In this document: one piece after another, positions 1 through 9,046 of the stretch | How positions within the stretch are numbered: the first letter of the stretch is position 1 | Layout: every line of letters begins with the position of its first letter | From: JAJRRS01 sp965230275 | Lineage (GTDB): Bacteria > Planctomycetota > Phycisphaerae > Phycisphaerales > Phycisphaeraceae | DNA: 64,000 bases | Direction of reading: 5' to 3' | NCBI GenBank assembly: GCA_965230275.1 | Contig: CBDDKO010000002.1 | Location: 1,984,001 to 2,048,000 of the forward strand | Position numbers and translations under genes: made by a program | Notes under the pieces: model-generated | Database searches by the model: none | The model's input: only the letters and a program-made list of their open reading frames with translations | Told to the model about the DNA's origin: nothing

Positions 1-874
1 CGATCAGTGCGCCCAGCCCCGGGAAGCGAGTCTGCTTGATCCGGCCGAGCCCGAACGTCGTCAGCACCCGGTTCTCCCCGATCAGCGGCACCACGTCCGC
101 CACTGTCCCCAGCGCCACCAGGCTCAGCAGTTCAACCATCAGCTTCCGGTAGTCATCCGGCAGTCGGTCCGATCCGCACAGCTCACGGGCGAACTGCCAG
201 GCCACCTTGAACGCCACGCCCGCGCCACAGAGATGGACGCATGGATAGGGATCAGCATTATCTGTGGTGAGGTTTGGGTGGACGAGTGTGTGAGCGTCCG
301 GCAGAACCTCGGGATCGAACTCGTGGTGATCGGTGATGATCAGATCGACACCGAGGTCTTTGGCGAGCTTCGCGGGTTCAACGGCGGTGATTCCGCAATC
401 GACCGAGATAATCAGGGGCTTGGTGCCAGCTTCTTCGACCAAGGACCGGATCGCCTCGGCGTTCAGGCCGTAACCCTCGTCGAGGCGGTGCGGGATGTAG
501 GTCTGGACGTCGGCTCCGGCGAGTTTGAGCGTGTGCCAGAGTACGGCCGAGGCGGTGACGCCGTCGACGTCGTAGTCGCCGTAGATGATGATGGGTTGAT
601 GATCCTTGACCGCCCGGACCAAGCGTTCGGCGGCTTGGGTCGCGCCGGGCAGCAGCGCGGGGTCGTGCAGGTCGCTCAGCTTGGGCACAAGAAAGCGTTG
701 GGCTGAGTCGAGTGTATTTGCCGATGAATCTTTAAGGGCGTCTCGGGATGCCAGGACCCGTGCGACCAGCCGCGAGACACCCAGTGAACGGGCGAGTTCG
801 TCGGCCAACTGACGGCCGGCGTCCTGGTCAGTGCCGGAGAATGTCCAGCGGTAGCGGTTCCCTGCCTCCTGCAT
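1..874 (-). CDS. recJ: Single-stranded-DNA-specific exonuclease RecJ (C-terminus cut off by window edge)
   Basis: Reading the complement from an ATG at 872-874 gives about 291 residues that run off the left edge. Around residue 95 there is the DHH-family metal motif GDYDVDGVTAS, followed near residues 145-170 by IISVDCGI and ITDHHE. These are the Mn2+-binding motifs of RecJ-type phosphoesterases, and VALGTVADVVPLIGENR near residue 255 is also typical. RecJ degrades single-stranded DNA 5' to 3' in recombination and mismatch repair. The gene is divergent from the SpoIID-like gene, with only about 80 bases between the starts. The C-terminal DHHA1 and OB regions lie outside the window. Confidence 0.93.
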   Translation of the reverse strand, partial: MQEAGNRYRWTFSGTDQDAGRQLADELARSLGVSRLVARVLASRDALKDSSANTLDSAQRFLVPKLSDLHDPALLPGATQAAERLVRAVKDHQPIIIYGDYDVDGVTASAVLWHTLKLAGADVQTYIPHRLDEGYGLNAEAIRSLVEEAGTKPLIISVDCGITAVEPAKLAKDLGVDLIITDHHEFDPEVLPDAHTLVHPNLTTDNADPYPCVHLCGAGVAFKVAWQFARELCGSDRLPDDYRKLMVELLSLVALGTVADVVPLIGENRVLTTFGLGRIKQTRFPGLGALI

Positions 875-955
875 CGAGACATCATACCGCCGAGCCGGTC
901 GGGGTTCTGGTATAACCCTGACGATTCTTTAAAACCCACACGCGGAGGATCACGG

Positions 956-2383
956 ATGATCCGGCGCAGCCGAAGCCGACATATGAACTCAGACCGTGCC
1001 ACCGCCCCCGGCGTGAACCGGGGCCTGCTGTCCCTGCTGTCCTGTATCGGGTTGGTGCTTGGCATCTCGCTGGTCATCGCGGGCTGTGAGCCTGCGACGC
1101 CGGTGTCTTCGACTTATAAGCCGCGCCCGACCCGGCCGACACCCGCCGAAGCGCATCGACAGGCTCGCAGCATCGTGCTGCCGACGATCGCCTCGGTGAA
1201 CCGGGAGCCGATGGTGCGTGTTCGGATCGCCAAGGGCAAGTCGCGCGTGGACGTCAGCAGCGGCACGGGCCTGCTGGTCGGCCCGGAAGCCATGCAGGTC
1301 AATACGAGTGATCGACGGTACCCCTCCGCGGTGGCGGTGACGCTGGACCGTGGTTCGTTCCTGATTACCGACACCAATCGGCGAACGATCCGCTGGGCCT
1401 TGCCAGCTCTGCGCATCTCGCCCGTCTCGGCGGACCGGCCGTTGACCTACAACGGCAAGGCCTACCCCGGCACGATCGTGCTCGCCCAGGTCCGGGACAA
1501 GAACGGCAAGCCAACCGGGCGGATCGATGTGGTGAACCACGTGGGCATGGAGTCGTACCTGCCCGGTGTGGTCGAGCGTGAGCTGTACGGCTCGTGGGAG
1601 CCCACCACGTTCCGCGCGGCGGTGATCGCGGCACGGTCCTACGCGGTCTTTGAGCAGTCGTTAAACGCTCACCGACACTACGACCTGGAATCGACCACGG
1701 CCAGCCAGGCCTACGTCGGCCGAGCCAAAAATCCCAAGGCCACGGCGGCGGTAGCGCAGACACGCGGCATGCTGCTTGAATACAACAGCCGGGTCGTGCC
1801 GGCGTTCTATTCGAGCACCTGCGGCGGAACGGGGCAGGATGCGACGGCGGCGTTTACCTGGCTCACAGGTCTGCCGGATATCGAGCCTCTGCGCGGCCGT
1901 GAACACGGCGCGTATTGCCGGGCGAGTCCCAAGTTCCGCTGGGGCCCGATCACACGCAACAAGTCATCCCTCGAGCGGCGGATCCGATCCTGGGGCGATC
2001 GGCAGGGCCACCCGATCAAGGCGCTGCGGGGCATCCGTGACATCCAGATTGTGCGGCAAAACTCGGTGGGCAGGCCGGCGGCGTTTGCGATCACGGATAA
2101 CGCAGGGCTCCGATACACGCTCGGGTGCGAACAGTTCCGCCAGGCTTGTAACAGCACCGCCCCGCGCCTGGGCGCGCCGGCCAAAGGGCAGTCGCTGAAT
2201 TCGAGCCATGTCGAGGTGCGCGTCGGCACGTCATCCGTCACGTTCCAGAACGGACGCGGCTACGGCCACGGCGTCGGGCTCTGCCAGTTCGGGGCCCAGG
2301 CGCTCGCCAAAGCAGGGCATAACGAATACGCCATCCTCGCGTTCTACTACCCCGGCTCGCGCGTCGTCAGGGCATATCGCTAG
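956..2383 (+). CDS. SpoIID/LytB-domain lipoprotein
   Basis: 475 residues. A GGAGG Shine-Dalgarno sequence 7 bases upstream supports the ATG at 956. A hydrophobic segment ending in the lipobox-like SLVIAGCEP predicts a lipoprotein (Cys near residue 44). The second half holds the SpoIID/LytB hallmarks: VGMESYLPGVVERE, RAAVIAARSYA, the Cys-containing YSSTCGG and a terminal GRGYGHGVGLCQFGAQALA. In Bacillus, SpoIID is a lytic transglycosylase that remodels peptidoglycan during engulfment. Homologues in non-sporulating bacteria are taken to be amidase-enhancer or wall-remodelling proteins, which is the likely role here, but the substrate is not shown. Confidence 0.87.
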   Translation: MIRRSRSRHMNSDRATAPGVNRGLLSLLSCIGLVLGISLVIAGCEPATPVSSTYKPRPTRPTPAEAHRQARSIVLPTIASVNREPMVRVRIAKGKSRVDVSSGTGLLVGPEAMQVNTSDRRYPSAVAVTLDRGSFLITDTNRRTIRWALPALRISPVSADRPLTYNGKAYPGTIVLAQVRDKNGKPTGRIDVVNHVGMESYLPGVVERELYGSWEPTTFRAAVIAARSYAVFEQSLNAHRHYDLESTTASQAYVGRAKNPKATAAVAQTRGMLLEYNSRVVPAFYSSTCGGTGQDATAAFTWLTGLPDIEPLRGREHGAYCRASPKFRWGPITRNKSSLERRIRSWGDRQGHPIKALRGIRDIQIVRQNSVGRPAAFAITDNAGLRYTLGCEQFRQACNSTAPRLGAPAKGQSLNSSHVEVRVGTSSVTFQNGRGYGHGVGLCQFGAQALAKAGHNEYAILAFYYPGSRVVRAYR

Positions 2384-2460
2384 AACGTGTTGTGTAGTTG
2401 ATGCCCTTTATTCACGCGCAGGTGGGAATCCAGACGCTTACTCTAAAATCGAACAACTGG

Positions 2461-2480
2461 ATCCCCGCCTGCGCGGGGAT
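2461..2480. repeat. REP-like palindrome
   Basis: The repeat has 8-bp arms ATCCCCGC and GCGGGGAT around a 4-base CTGC loop. It is flanked by the TGGxxx...GATGACGG wording of a family of short dispersed palindromes common in many genomes. It sits between the 3' ends of the convergent SpoIID-like and LOG genes and may act as a transcription end. A half-copy of similar wording is seen at 35726-35740, next to an insertion sequence. Confidence 0.6.
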
Positions 2481-2545
2481 GACGGAATCGATGCGGTCAA
2501 GAATGATGCGGGTCGCAGTAATCAATATGCAACCCGCGGCAGACG

Positions 2546-3319
2546 CTAACCCTTGTTCGGCCGATACACCGATCGGCGTCGGGTCGCCTGCTCCATATGA
2601 GCGTCGATCGGCTGGGGGATCGTCGGCCGGGTCTTGAGCTGCCAGTTCTCCAGATCGTACCTGCTGAGGATGTGATCCAGCGCATCATCGACATCATCCG
2701 TGACATAGAACAGGTCCAGGTCGTCCGGGCTGATGGTCTCGTACTTCTCGAGCATGGTCTTGCGCATCCAGTCGACCATGCCGTCCCAGAAGTCATGACC
2801 GATCAGCACGATCGGGAACGGTTCGATCTTGAGTGTCTGGATCAGCGTGATGGACTCGAAGAACTCGTCCATCGTGCCGAACCCGCCGGGGAAGCAGATA
2901 AAGCCCACGGCGTACTTCACGAACATGACCTTGCGGATGAAGAAGTAACGGAAGTCGAGCTGATGGGTCTGGTAGCGGTTGGGCTCCTGCTCCATCGGCA
3001 GGTCGATGTTCAGGCCGACGCTCAGGCCCTTGGCCTCGATCGCGCCCTTGTTGGCCGCCTCCATGATGCCGGGGCCTCCGCCGGTAATAACGGCGAGTTC
3101 TTTCTCGACGATCTTCCGACCGCACTCGACGGCTTGTTGATACACCGGGTCTTTGGGCTGGGTCCGGGCCGAGCCGAACACCGTGACCGCCGGGCCGACC
3201 TCGCTCATAACTTCGAAACCGTCCACGAACTCCGAAAGGATCCGGAACAAACGCCAGGACTCCCGGCTCAGTTCCGCGGCGCGGTTTGATTGATGTCCAT
3301 TTCCGTTAGGCATACTCAC
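2546..3319 (-). CDS. LOG-family (TIGR00730) nucleotide phosphoribohydrolase-like protein
   Basis: 257 residues with the family's two signature motifs: GGGPGIMEAANKGA near residue 80 and FPGGFGTMDEFFE near residue 140. LOG proteins have a Rossmann-like fold with a lysine-decarboxylase-like PGGxGTxxE motif. They cleave nucleoside 5'-monophosphates (cytokinin nucleotides in plants, purine or pyrimidine nucleotides in bacteria such as PpnN). The N-terminus carries a short extra helical segment. The gene lies just downstream of rplT on the same strand but after a strong terminator, so it is probably transcribed on its own. The exact substrate is not shown by the sequence. Confidence 0.85.
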   Translation of the reverse strand: MSMPNGNGHQSNRAAELSRESWRLFRILSEFVDGFEVMSEVGPAVTVFGSARTQPKDPVYQQAVECGRKIVEKELAVITGGGPGIMEAANKGAIEAKGLSVGLNIDLPMEQEPNRYQTHQLDFRYFFIRKVMFVKYAVGFICFPGGFGTMDEFFESITLIQTLKIEPFPIVLIGHDFWDGMVDWMRKTMLEKYETISPDDLDLFYVTDDVDDALDHILSRYDLENWQLKTRPTIPQPIDAHMEQATRRRSVYRPNKG

Positions 3320-3478
3320 CTCATCTTTCTTTTCTGTCTCTGACTGTCTCTGTTATCTCTATCTCTGTGGAATCTTCTATTTTACCCGCAGCCAGCCGAA
3401 TCTCATTGCGAATTTTCTGTTTTTCGGCATGTCTGGTCGGCTTGCCCAATCGTGCGAAAACACGCTGGGTTCGGGCAT

Positions 3479-3516
3479 AAAAAAACCGGCCGGGCTTGTA
3501 GAAGCGCCGGCCGGGT
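3479..3516 (-). terminator. Intrinsic terminator of rpmI-rplT
   Basis: On the minus strand, an 8-bp CCGGCCGG stem with a 13-base loop (arms 3486-3493 and 3507-3514) is followed by seven U residues. It sits about 35 bases after the rplT stop codon. Confidence 0.85.
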
Positions 3517-3548
3517 TGGGTTTGATCTTGCCACAAACGCCCGGCCGA

Positions 3549-3923
3549 TCAGGCCGCGGACTTCAGGGCTTCCAGGCCCGCCTTGGCCTGCTCAACGATC
3601 TGGTCGAACCCTTCGGGGTCGTGGATCGCGACTTCGCTGAGCATCTTGCGGTTCAGGTCGATGTTCGCGGCCTTGAGGCCGGCGATGAACGTGCTGTAGT
3701 TCATGTCGCGCATCTTGCACGCCGCGCTGATGCGGGTGATCCACAGCTGACGGTAGTTGCGCTTGACCTGACGACGGTGCTCGTAGGCAAACACACCGCC
3801 GCGGACGACGGCTTCCTGGACGCGACGCCACTGTGTCCGGCGTGCGCCGCGGTTGCCCTTGGCTTTCTTGAACCAGCGGACCTTCGCCTGACGACGGGCC
3901 GCGCCTTTGCGTGCTCTTGGCAT
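3549..3923 (-). CDS. rplT: 50S ribosomal protein L20
   Basis: 124 residues, slightly longer than most L20 proteins (about 117). It has the basic N-terminus MPRARKGAARRQ, the conserved RRTQWRRVQEAVVRGGVFAYEHRRQVKR and LWITRISAACK regions, and a C-terminal globular helix domain. L20 binds 23S rRNA early in large-subunit assembly. It is co-transcribed with rpmI (113 bases upstream) and closed by a strong terminator. In many bacteria infC starts this operon. No infC is visible here, so any L20-dependent leader control of the infC type is not apparent. Confidence 0.97.
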   Translation of the reverse strand: MPRARKGAARRQAKVRWFKKAKGNRGARRTQWRRVQEAVVRGGVFAYEHRRQVKRNYRQLWITRISAACKMRDMNYSTFIAGLKAANIDLNRKMLSEVAIHDPEGFDQIVEQAKAGLEALKSAA

Positions 3924-4036
3924 CGCTGCTCTCCTTTATCGCGACGGCGGGGGTTGAGTTTCACTCACTCAACACTTGTCGGACCCGACTCGCAGATGGG
4001 TTTGTTCCGAAGAACACAACCCTGTGTGTATCTAAA

Positions 4037-4255
4037 TTAGTCGGCATCCACGGGCTTCAGCGGCCGGTGGAGCATGCCCTGGAGGCGCTTCATGTCGCCC
4101 TTCTTGGCCACGAACTTGCCACGCAGCCGACGGCTCTCGTTGCCGGTCGACACGCTGTTCAGGTGGCTGGTGCCGGCCTTGCGGAACTTGACCTTGCCCT
4201 TGGCGGTGATCTTCACACGCTTGAGCAGACCTTTGTGAGACTTCATCTTGGGCAT
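4037..4255 (-). CDS. rpmI: 50S ribosomal protein L35
   Basis: 72 residues starting MPKMKSHKGLLKRVKITAKGK, the classical L35 beginning, which fixes the start at 4255. Further upstream in-frame Met codons give a non-homologous extension and were not used. It is a small basic protein of the large subunit and the first gene of a two-gene rpmI-rplT unit. The 3' end has the family's RPLKPVDAD-type tail. Confidence 0.96.
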   Translation of the reverse strand: MPKMKSHKGLLKRVKITAKGKVKFRKAGTSHLNSVSTGNESRRLRGKFVAKKGDMKRLQGMLHRPLKPVDAD

Positions 4256-4570
4256 GGCAATCTTCCGGCTGGGGGCTTCGTGGTAAACAGGTATCCAAAC
4301 TCGCTTAGGCGAGCCGGGCATTGTAACCGAGATTTAGACGCAAGCAAACAGGATGCACATATGATTGGAGATTGTTAGCATAACATCCAGCGAACCCCAT
4401 AAATCCTTATGCTGACACCACATGCGCGGCGTGCGCTCCCCAAAAATATCCCCCACGTATTGTATTGACTTTTAACGACTACTGGCCGATACTCATAGAT
4501 GCCCTGATGCTCCCGAAGGCCCAAGTTCCACTTGGGGTACGCCGTAAGGCATAGAGAGCTCGGGGTTTTT
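4256..4570. other. Intergenic stretch without recognisable gene
   Basis: About 315 bases between rpmI and the DUF3800 gene. It is more AT-rich than the surroundings. It contains a 6-bp inverted repeat CCAAGT/ACTTGG at about 4519-4534 and a T-run at 4565-4572, but no convincing coding sequence or RNA gene was seen. infC is not here. Confidence 0.5.
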
Positions 4571-5404
4571 TTATTGCTTAGTCTTGCTCATATCACGCTT
4601 ATGATTCTTCGGAATCAGAGACCAATGGCGATATGGGTGGTGCCACCGATTACGGGCATCTCCTCCCGTACCGGTAGTAATACCGACGTTGAAGTTAGCA
4701 TAGATACGTCGTATGCGTTGATTGATCTGTTTATACAATTCCTCTTTCGCAATCGTCTTGCTTCCACGAACCCGTTGACCTGCCGGTTTTAACTTATGCT
4801 TGTCGTTAAGACGAAACGACATTGCTCCCAATACAACATCGGCACACTGAAGCAGCACATGGTCATGTGATGATACTTCCGCAATCTGCTCACGATCGAA
4901 TCGAACCCTCGCCTGACGCATCTGGGTATTGCGATTAAGCCCTACTAGGTATGACTTAAATTGATCTGACAGCTCGCTGTTTGTGGGCATCTGATCAAGA
5001 TTTATGCGTACACGAACAGTACTATCAATACCTTCAGTGGCATACTGCAGTCCAAAAGCATGTTTCAAAAACTGGTAATAGAGCATGTGATAGGCAGAAC
5101 GTCGTTGATCTGCTGATAAGCCCTTAGGCACATATTGGTTATGCGTGAACATAATCCGCACCTTGACTAGGTTATCTTGGACTTCGTCAAAAAATGCGTC
5201 CATCAATGTCATGTATTTATCAAGATAATTTCTGGTCACCTTCTGCCACTTGACTTCATTAAACAAGTTCTGACTAAACTTGCATGCTTCAAGTCGTCCT
5301 ATGACGCCTTCTAAATCTGTTGAACGGACCAACACACCACCGTAAAAATTCGAATAGTACTTGCCGTATTTATCCGACTCGTCCGTGTAAATAACCAGTT
5401 CCAT
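4571..5404 (-). CDS. DUF3800 domain protein
   Basis: 277 residues. The N-terminus ELVIYTDESDKYG carries the TDESG-like acidic motif, and LLQCADVVLGAM near residue 205 is the second conserved acidic motif. Both are typical of DUF3800, an RNase H-like fold family of unproven activity that is often linked to mobile or defence loci. An upstream GGGAGG (complement of 5409-5414) supports the start at 5404. Base composition is clearly more AT-rich than neighbouring genes, which suggests recent acquisition. No partner gene is adjacent. Confidence 0.75.
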   Translation of the reverse strand: MELVIYTDESDKYGKYYSNFYGGVLVRSTDLEGVIGRLEACKFSQNLFNEVKWQKVTRNYLDKYMTLMDAFFDEVQDNLVKVRIMFTHNQYVPKGLSADQRRSAYHMLYYQFLKHAFGLQYATEGIDSTVRVRINLDQMPTNSELSDQFKSYLVGLNRNTQMRQARVRFDREQIAEVSSHDHVLLQCADVVLGAMSFRLNDKHKLKPAGQRVRGSKTIAKEELYKQINQRIRRIYANFNVGITTGTGGDARNRWHHPYRHWSLIPKNHKRDMSKTKQ

Positions 5405-5457
5405 ACAACCTCCCTGTATTACTGAACTTCATAATACAGGAAGATATACAGTCCTAA

Positions 5458-7278
5458 TTAATCCGTCGGCACGTCCACGAACGATGGGTCCAGGGCATTG
5501 GGGTCGGGCTCCGGTGTACCTTCCGGGGCGGGCTCATCTCCGGGGGCGGGGGCGGGGGCGGGGGTGCCGTTGTGGTCGGGTGGCAGGGGCTTGGTAAGGT
5601 CGATCTCGAAGCGCCAGAGGGACGGGCCGGCGGGTGAGTTGGTGGGCATCTTGCCGTAGGTCATTTCATCGTCCGACCCTTTTTGATGAGGGCGGCGCAG
5701 GGCGACGGTTTGGCAGAGGGTCTTGCTCTTGAAGTGGATCGTTGCGCCGGGGATCAGCTCGTCGAACGATTCGGCCGTGGGTTCGCCATCCACATACAGG
5801 CGGTAACCATCGCTTTGCTGTGCGATGTAAACGAGGTGTTCACTGTCGGGGCTGAAGGTCGGGTGCAGGACCGCGTCGTAGTCGCCCAACGGTTGGCCGT
5901 CGAGGACGATGGTCGGCCGATCGTAGAAGCTGGCGAGATAAGTTAGACGCTGGCTGTCCGGGCTGAACGCGATGCTCTGCGTGTGTATCTGGCTGAACTC
6001 GGGGTGCGAGTCGTTGTCTTCGATCACGGCCCATCGGCCTTGGCGCAGCACGGTGTAGACGAAGCGCCGGCTGTCGGGGCTGAAGCGCATACCCGACGCG
6101 GCGAGCTGCGGGAAGGTCGGCTTCTCTTGCCCGTCGAGCATCACGGCCCAGCCGGCCGGTTTGCGCACGGCATATGCAAGACGCTTGCCGTCCGGGCTCA
6201 TGGTCAGGCTGCCGCTACCGATCGCGGGGAAGCCGGGGCCGGGCTCGCCGTCGTGGACTACGCGCCATGTATCGCCCTGCTTGCAGACCGCGGCGATGTG
6301 CTTGCCGTCGCTGCTGACCAGCAGTTCGCCGGGCCGGTCGGCGTCGTATTTGGGCTGGTGTTTGCCGTTCTTGTAAAGCCGCCAGCGCTGATCGTCGTCG
6401 AGCGCCCAGTAGACCAGCGTGCTTCCGTCGGCGCTGGCGACCGGAGGCTTTTCGATGAACCGATGCCCGGCCCCGTGGCGCAGGCCGGTCGGGTCCGGCG
6501 CGGTGATATCGGTGTGGCGGTCCACGACGTGGTATCGGCCGTGCTTGTACGCAACGAAGAAGACGTTTGATCCGTCGGGCACGGTCAGGGGCGCGGTAAC
6601 GATCCGATGCCATGCCGGGCCGGCGTCGCCGTTGACGACCATGCGCCACTGGCCCTTGACCATTGCGGGGTAGGCGAGGACCGAGGAGTCGGGCGAGAAC
6701 ACGAGGTTATCCCAGTCCAGCGCCTCGGCCTTGGGATGAGGCCGATCGAACTCGACGACGAAGCGTTTGTCATCGTAGCGAGCCATGTAAATCAAGCGTT
6801 CGCCGTCGGGGCTGAATCGTACAGTCGATGAGGGCTCGAAGCCGTTGAACTCGTGCTTGTGGTTAAACAGCTTCCAGCGATTGCCGCTTTCGCGCACCAG
6901 GAAACCGAGTGTCTTGCTGTTCGGCGAGAAGACGGGCTGGGTGCTTTCAAGCACGGCCAGGTGGTTCTTGCCGTTGAGCGCGACACCGTCGAACCCCAGG
7001 TCGTCGCCGAAGCGGTGCAGGTAGGTGACGTTGTGCGAATCGGGGCTGGCGATGAGCGATTGGATGAGGATGTAGCGGTCCGGCCGATCCGGGCCGAGGC
7101 GTACGGTATTGAGTTTGATGCCGGTTGTAGGGGCCGGCTGGACGTGCGGGGCGGGCGTGTCGTGTTCGACCATCGCCAGGACGGCGGGGCCGTCTGCCGT
7201 GGGATTGTCGGCCGAACCGGCGGCGGGTTGAGCCGGAGCCGATAAGAACAGGGCCAGTGCGGCGGCGGTCGTGATCAC
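5458..7278 (-). CDS. Secreted WD40/PD40-type beta-propeller protein
   Basis: About 606 residues using a GTG at 7276-7278, which is preceded by GGGAG. It begins with an export signal (ITTAAALALFLSAPAQPAAG). An ATG at 7341 is an alternative that would give 21 more residues. The body is a chain of roughly ten repeats built on FSPDSxxLxY and LVYxxxxxxxWxLxxNGK, the pattern of TolB/PD40 propellers. The C-terminus is rich in Pro, Ala and Glu and probably unstructured. Such proteins are periplasmic or surface proteins; no enzymatic motif is visible. The frame stays open back to 7989 only because it runs antisense to dnaN. Confidence 0.7.
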   Translation of the reverse strand: MITTAAALALFLSAPAQPAAGSADNPTADGPAVLAMVEHDTPAPHVQPAPTTGIKLNTVRLGPDRPDRYILIQSLIASPDSHNVTYLHRFGDDLGFDGVALNGKNHLAVLESTQPVFSPNSKTLGFLVRESGNRWKLFNHKHEFNGFEPSSTVRFSPDGERLIYMARYDDKRFVVEFDRPHPKAEALDWDNLVFSPDSSVLAYPAMVKGQWRMVVNGDAGPAWHRIVTAPLTVPDGSNVFFVAYKHGRYHVVDRHTDITAPDPTGLRHGAGHRFIEKPPVASADGSTLVYWALDDDQRWRLYKNGKHQPKYDADRPGELLVSSDGKHIAAVCKQGDTWRVVHDGEPGPGFPAIGSGSLTMSPDGKRLAYAVRKPAGWAVMLDGQEKPTFPQLAASGMRFSPDSRRFVYTVLRQGRWAVIEDNDSHPEFSQIHTQSIAFSPDSQRLTYLASFYDRPTIVLDGQPLGDYDAVLHPTFSPDSEHLVYIAQQSDGYRLYVDGEPTAESFDELIPGATIHFKSKTLCQTVALRRPHQKGSDDEMTYGKMPTNSPAGPSLWRFEIDLTKPLPPDHNGTPAPAPAPGDEPAPEGTPEPDPNALDPSFVDVPTD

Positions 7279-7467
7279 GGTCTTTCTCCCAAAGGCGTCT
7301 TCCCGAACAGTCCACGTGGCCGGGGCAACGGTTTTCCACATGGATATCGGCCTAAATCGGGGCCGGCTTGGGGGCCAATCGGCGGCCGGCAACCGCCCCG
7401 CGCCAGCTTGCCGGGGCCCGGTAGACGCGGTAACTTGTGATGTTCCAGTAAGAAAAGGTGGAATCTC

Positions 7468-8568
7468 ATGAAGGTCATATGTGATCGTGGCGCACTGGTC
7501 GAAGCCCTGAACGTCATCGGAGCCGTCGTCGCTTCGCGCACGCCGCGCCCGGCTCTGACATGCGTCAAGCTGCAAGCCGAGAAAGACGGCCTGAGCCTGT
7601 CGGCGACCGACGGCGAGGTCTCGCTGCGCCTGGCCGACGCCCGCGTCGAGTGTTCCGAGACAGGCGAAGCCCTGGTCCCGGCCGACAAGCTCCAGCAGAT
7701 CGTGCGCGAGTCGATCGACCCGACGCTGACGCTGCACACCGAGCAGGACGTCGCCCACATCACCGGCCAGGACTCGAAGTTCAAGGTCTTCGGCCAACCG
7801 GTCGGCGACTTCCCGGCCATCCCCACCTTCAAGGGCGACGCCGACTTTGAAATCACCGCCGGGGAACTGCACCGTCTGATCGCCATGACCATCTTCGCCA
7901 CCGCGCGGGAGAACAGCCGCTACGCGATCAACGGCGTGCTGGTCGAGCGTGACAAGAAAAAGCTCGCCGTGGTCGCCACCGACGGCCACCGGCTCGCATT
8001 GGCCAAGGGAAGCTGCAAGAGCTCGACCGACCAGGCTTCCTCCGCGATCGTCCCGACCAAGGCGCTGAACCTGCTGCTTCGTCTGTTCGACGACGCCGAG
8101 CAGACCGTGCGTGTAAAGGTCGCCGACAGCCAGGTGCTGTTCGCCACCGATCAGGCCGAGCTTTCCTCGAACCTGGTTGACGGGAACTTCCCGCCCTACA
8201 AGGACGTGGTGCCCAAGGACGGCGACAAGAAGGCGACCGTCTCGACGGACCTGTTCATCAGCGGTGTCCGCCGTGCGGCCCTGCTGACCAATGAAGAATC
8301 CAAGGGCGTGCGGATGGCGTTCTCACCGGACGGCCTGACGCTGCGTAGCCGGGCGCCGGAGATGGGCGAAGCCGAGATCAACGTGGACCTGGCCGAGTAC
8401 GTCGGCGACGCCCTGGAGATCGGTTTCAACCCGACCTACCTGCTGGACGCGCTGAAGGTCGTGGACGAGAACCAGGTCCAGCTCGAGTTCAACGCCCCGA
8501 ACAAGCCGGGCGTCTTGCGGACCGGGCCGAACTTCCTGTACGTGATCATGCCGGTGAACCTGCAGTAA
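7468..8568 (+). CDS. dnaN: DNA polymerase III subunit beta (sliding clamp)
   Basis: 366 residues, the normal length for a beta clamp with three tandem domains. Recognisable stretches include MKVICDRGALVEALNVIGAV, a central RYAINGVLVE and VVATDGHRLALAKG, and the C-terminal FLYVIMPVNL end. AGGTGG upstream of the ATG gives a good ribosome site. The clamp encircles DNA and tethers polymerase III. dnaA, recF and gyrB are not adjacent, so the classical origin cluster is not preserved here. Confidence 0.97.
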   Translation: MKVICDRGALVEALNVIGAVVASRTPRPALTCVKLQAEKDGLSLSATDGEVSLRLADARVECSETGEALVPADKLQQIVRESIDPTLTLHTEQDVAHITGQDSKFKVFGQPVGDFPAIPTFKGDADFEITAGELHRLIAMTIFATARENSRYAINGVLVERDKKKLAVVATDGHRLALAKGSCKSSTDQASSAIVPTKALNLLLRLFDDAEQTVRVKVADSQVLFATDQAELSSNLVDGNFPPYKDVVPKDGDKKATVSTDLFISGVRRAALLTNEESKGVRMAFSPDGLTLRSRAPEMGEAEINVDLAEYVGDALEIGFNPTYLLDALKVVDENQVQLEFNAPNKPGVLRTGPNFLYVIMPVNLQ

Positions 8569-8656
8569 GCAACCGGCGCCGTGCCTATACTTAGTCTGTC
8601 ACGCAATCACCCCGCCCTTGATTACACCAAGAGCGGGCTTAGGGCGGAGGCTCGCC

Positions 8657-8938
8657 ATGTCTCACACATTCGGCTGGACCGACATCGAAGACATCGTGCT
8701 GGGGCTGGACGAGGCCCATCCGGATATCGACGCGCTGAGTGTGCGGTTCACGGACCTGCGGAAGATGGTTGAGCAGCTCGAAGGCTTCGAGCCCGAGCCG
8801 GGGCATAACGTCAACGAGCAGATCCTCGAGGCGATCCAGGCGGGTTGGCACGAGGAACGCCAGGAGCAGGCGGCCCTGGACCGGGACGAAGACGGGGATG
8901 AATCCGAGGGATATGAGCCAAATCAGCCGTTCCGCTGA
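8657..8938 (+). CDS. iscX: IscX-like Fe-S assembly protein
   Basis: 93 residues from the ATG at 8657 (an earlier in-frame ATG at 8618 adds unrelated residues). FGWTDIEDIVLGLDEAHPD, VRFTDLRKMVEQLEGF and NEQILEAIQAGWHEE follow the whole IscX/YfhJ family in order. That family is a small acidic winged-helix protein that binds IscS and iron. The Asp/Glu-rich tail after residue 75 is extra. No isc genes are nearby. Confidence 0.83.
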   Translation: MSHTFGWTDIEDIVLGLDEAHPDIDALSVRFTDLRKMVEQLEGFEPEPGHNVNEQILEAIQAGWHEERQEQAALDRDEDGDESEGYEPNQPFR

Positions 8939-9046
8939 GCCGATTACCGACCCCGGGCGGCCCCAGCCGATAGATCGCTGTTAAAACGTGAAATTGCAGA
9001 AGATGCCCGACCCCGGCCTGCCGGATCGGCTACAGTATGCATAGAG

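Noticed and set aside
7279..7989. N-terminal extension of the beta-propeller reading frame
   Set aside because: The open frame continues, but it runs antisense to dnaN and has no signal or family features. The signal peptide and ribosome site place the start at 7278 (or 7341).
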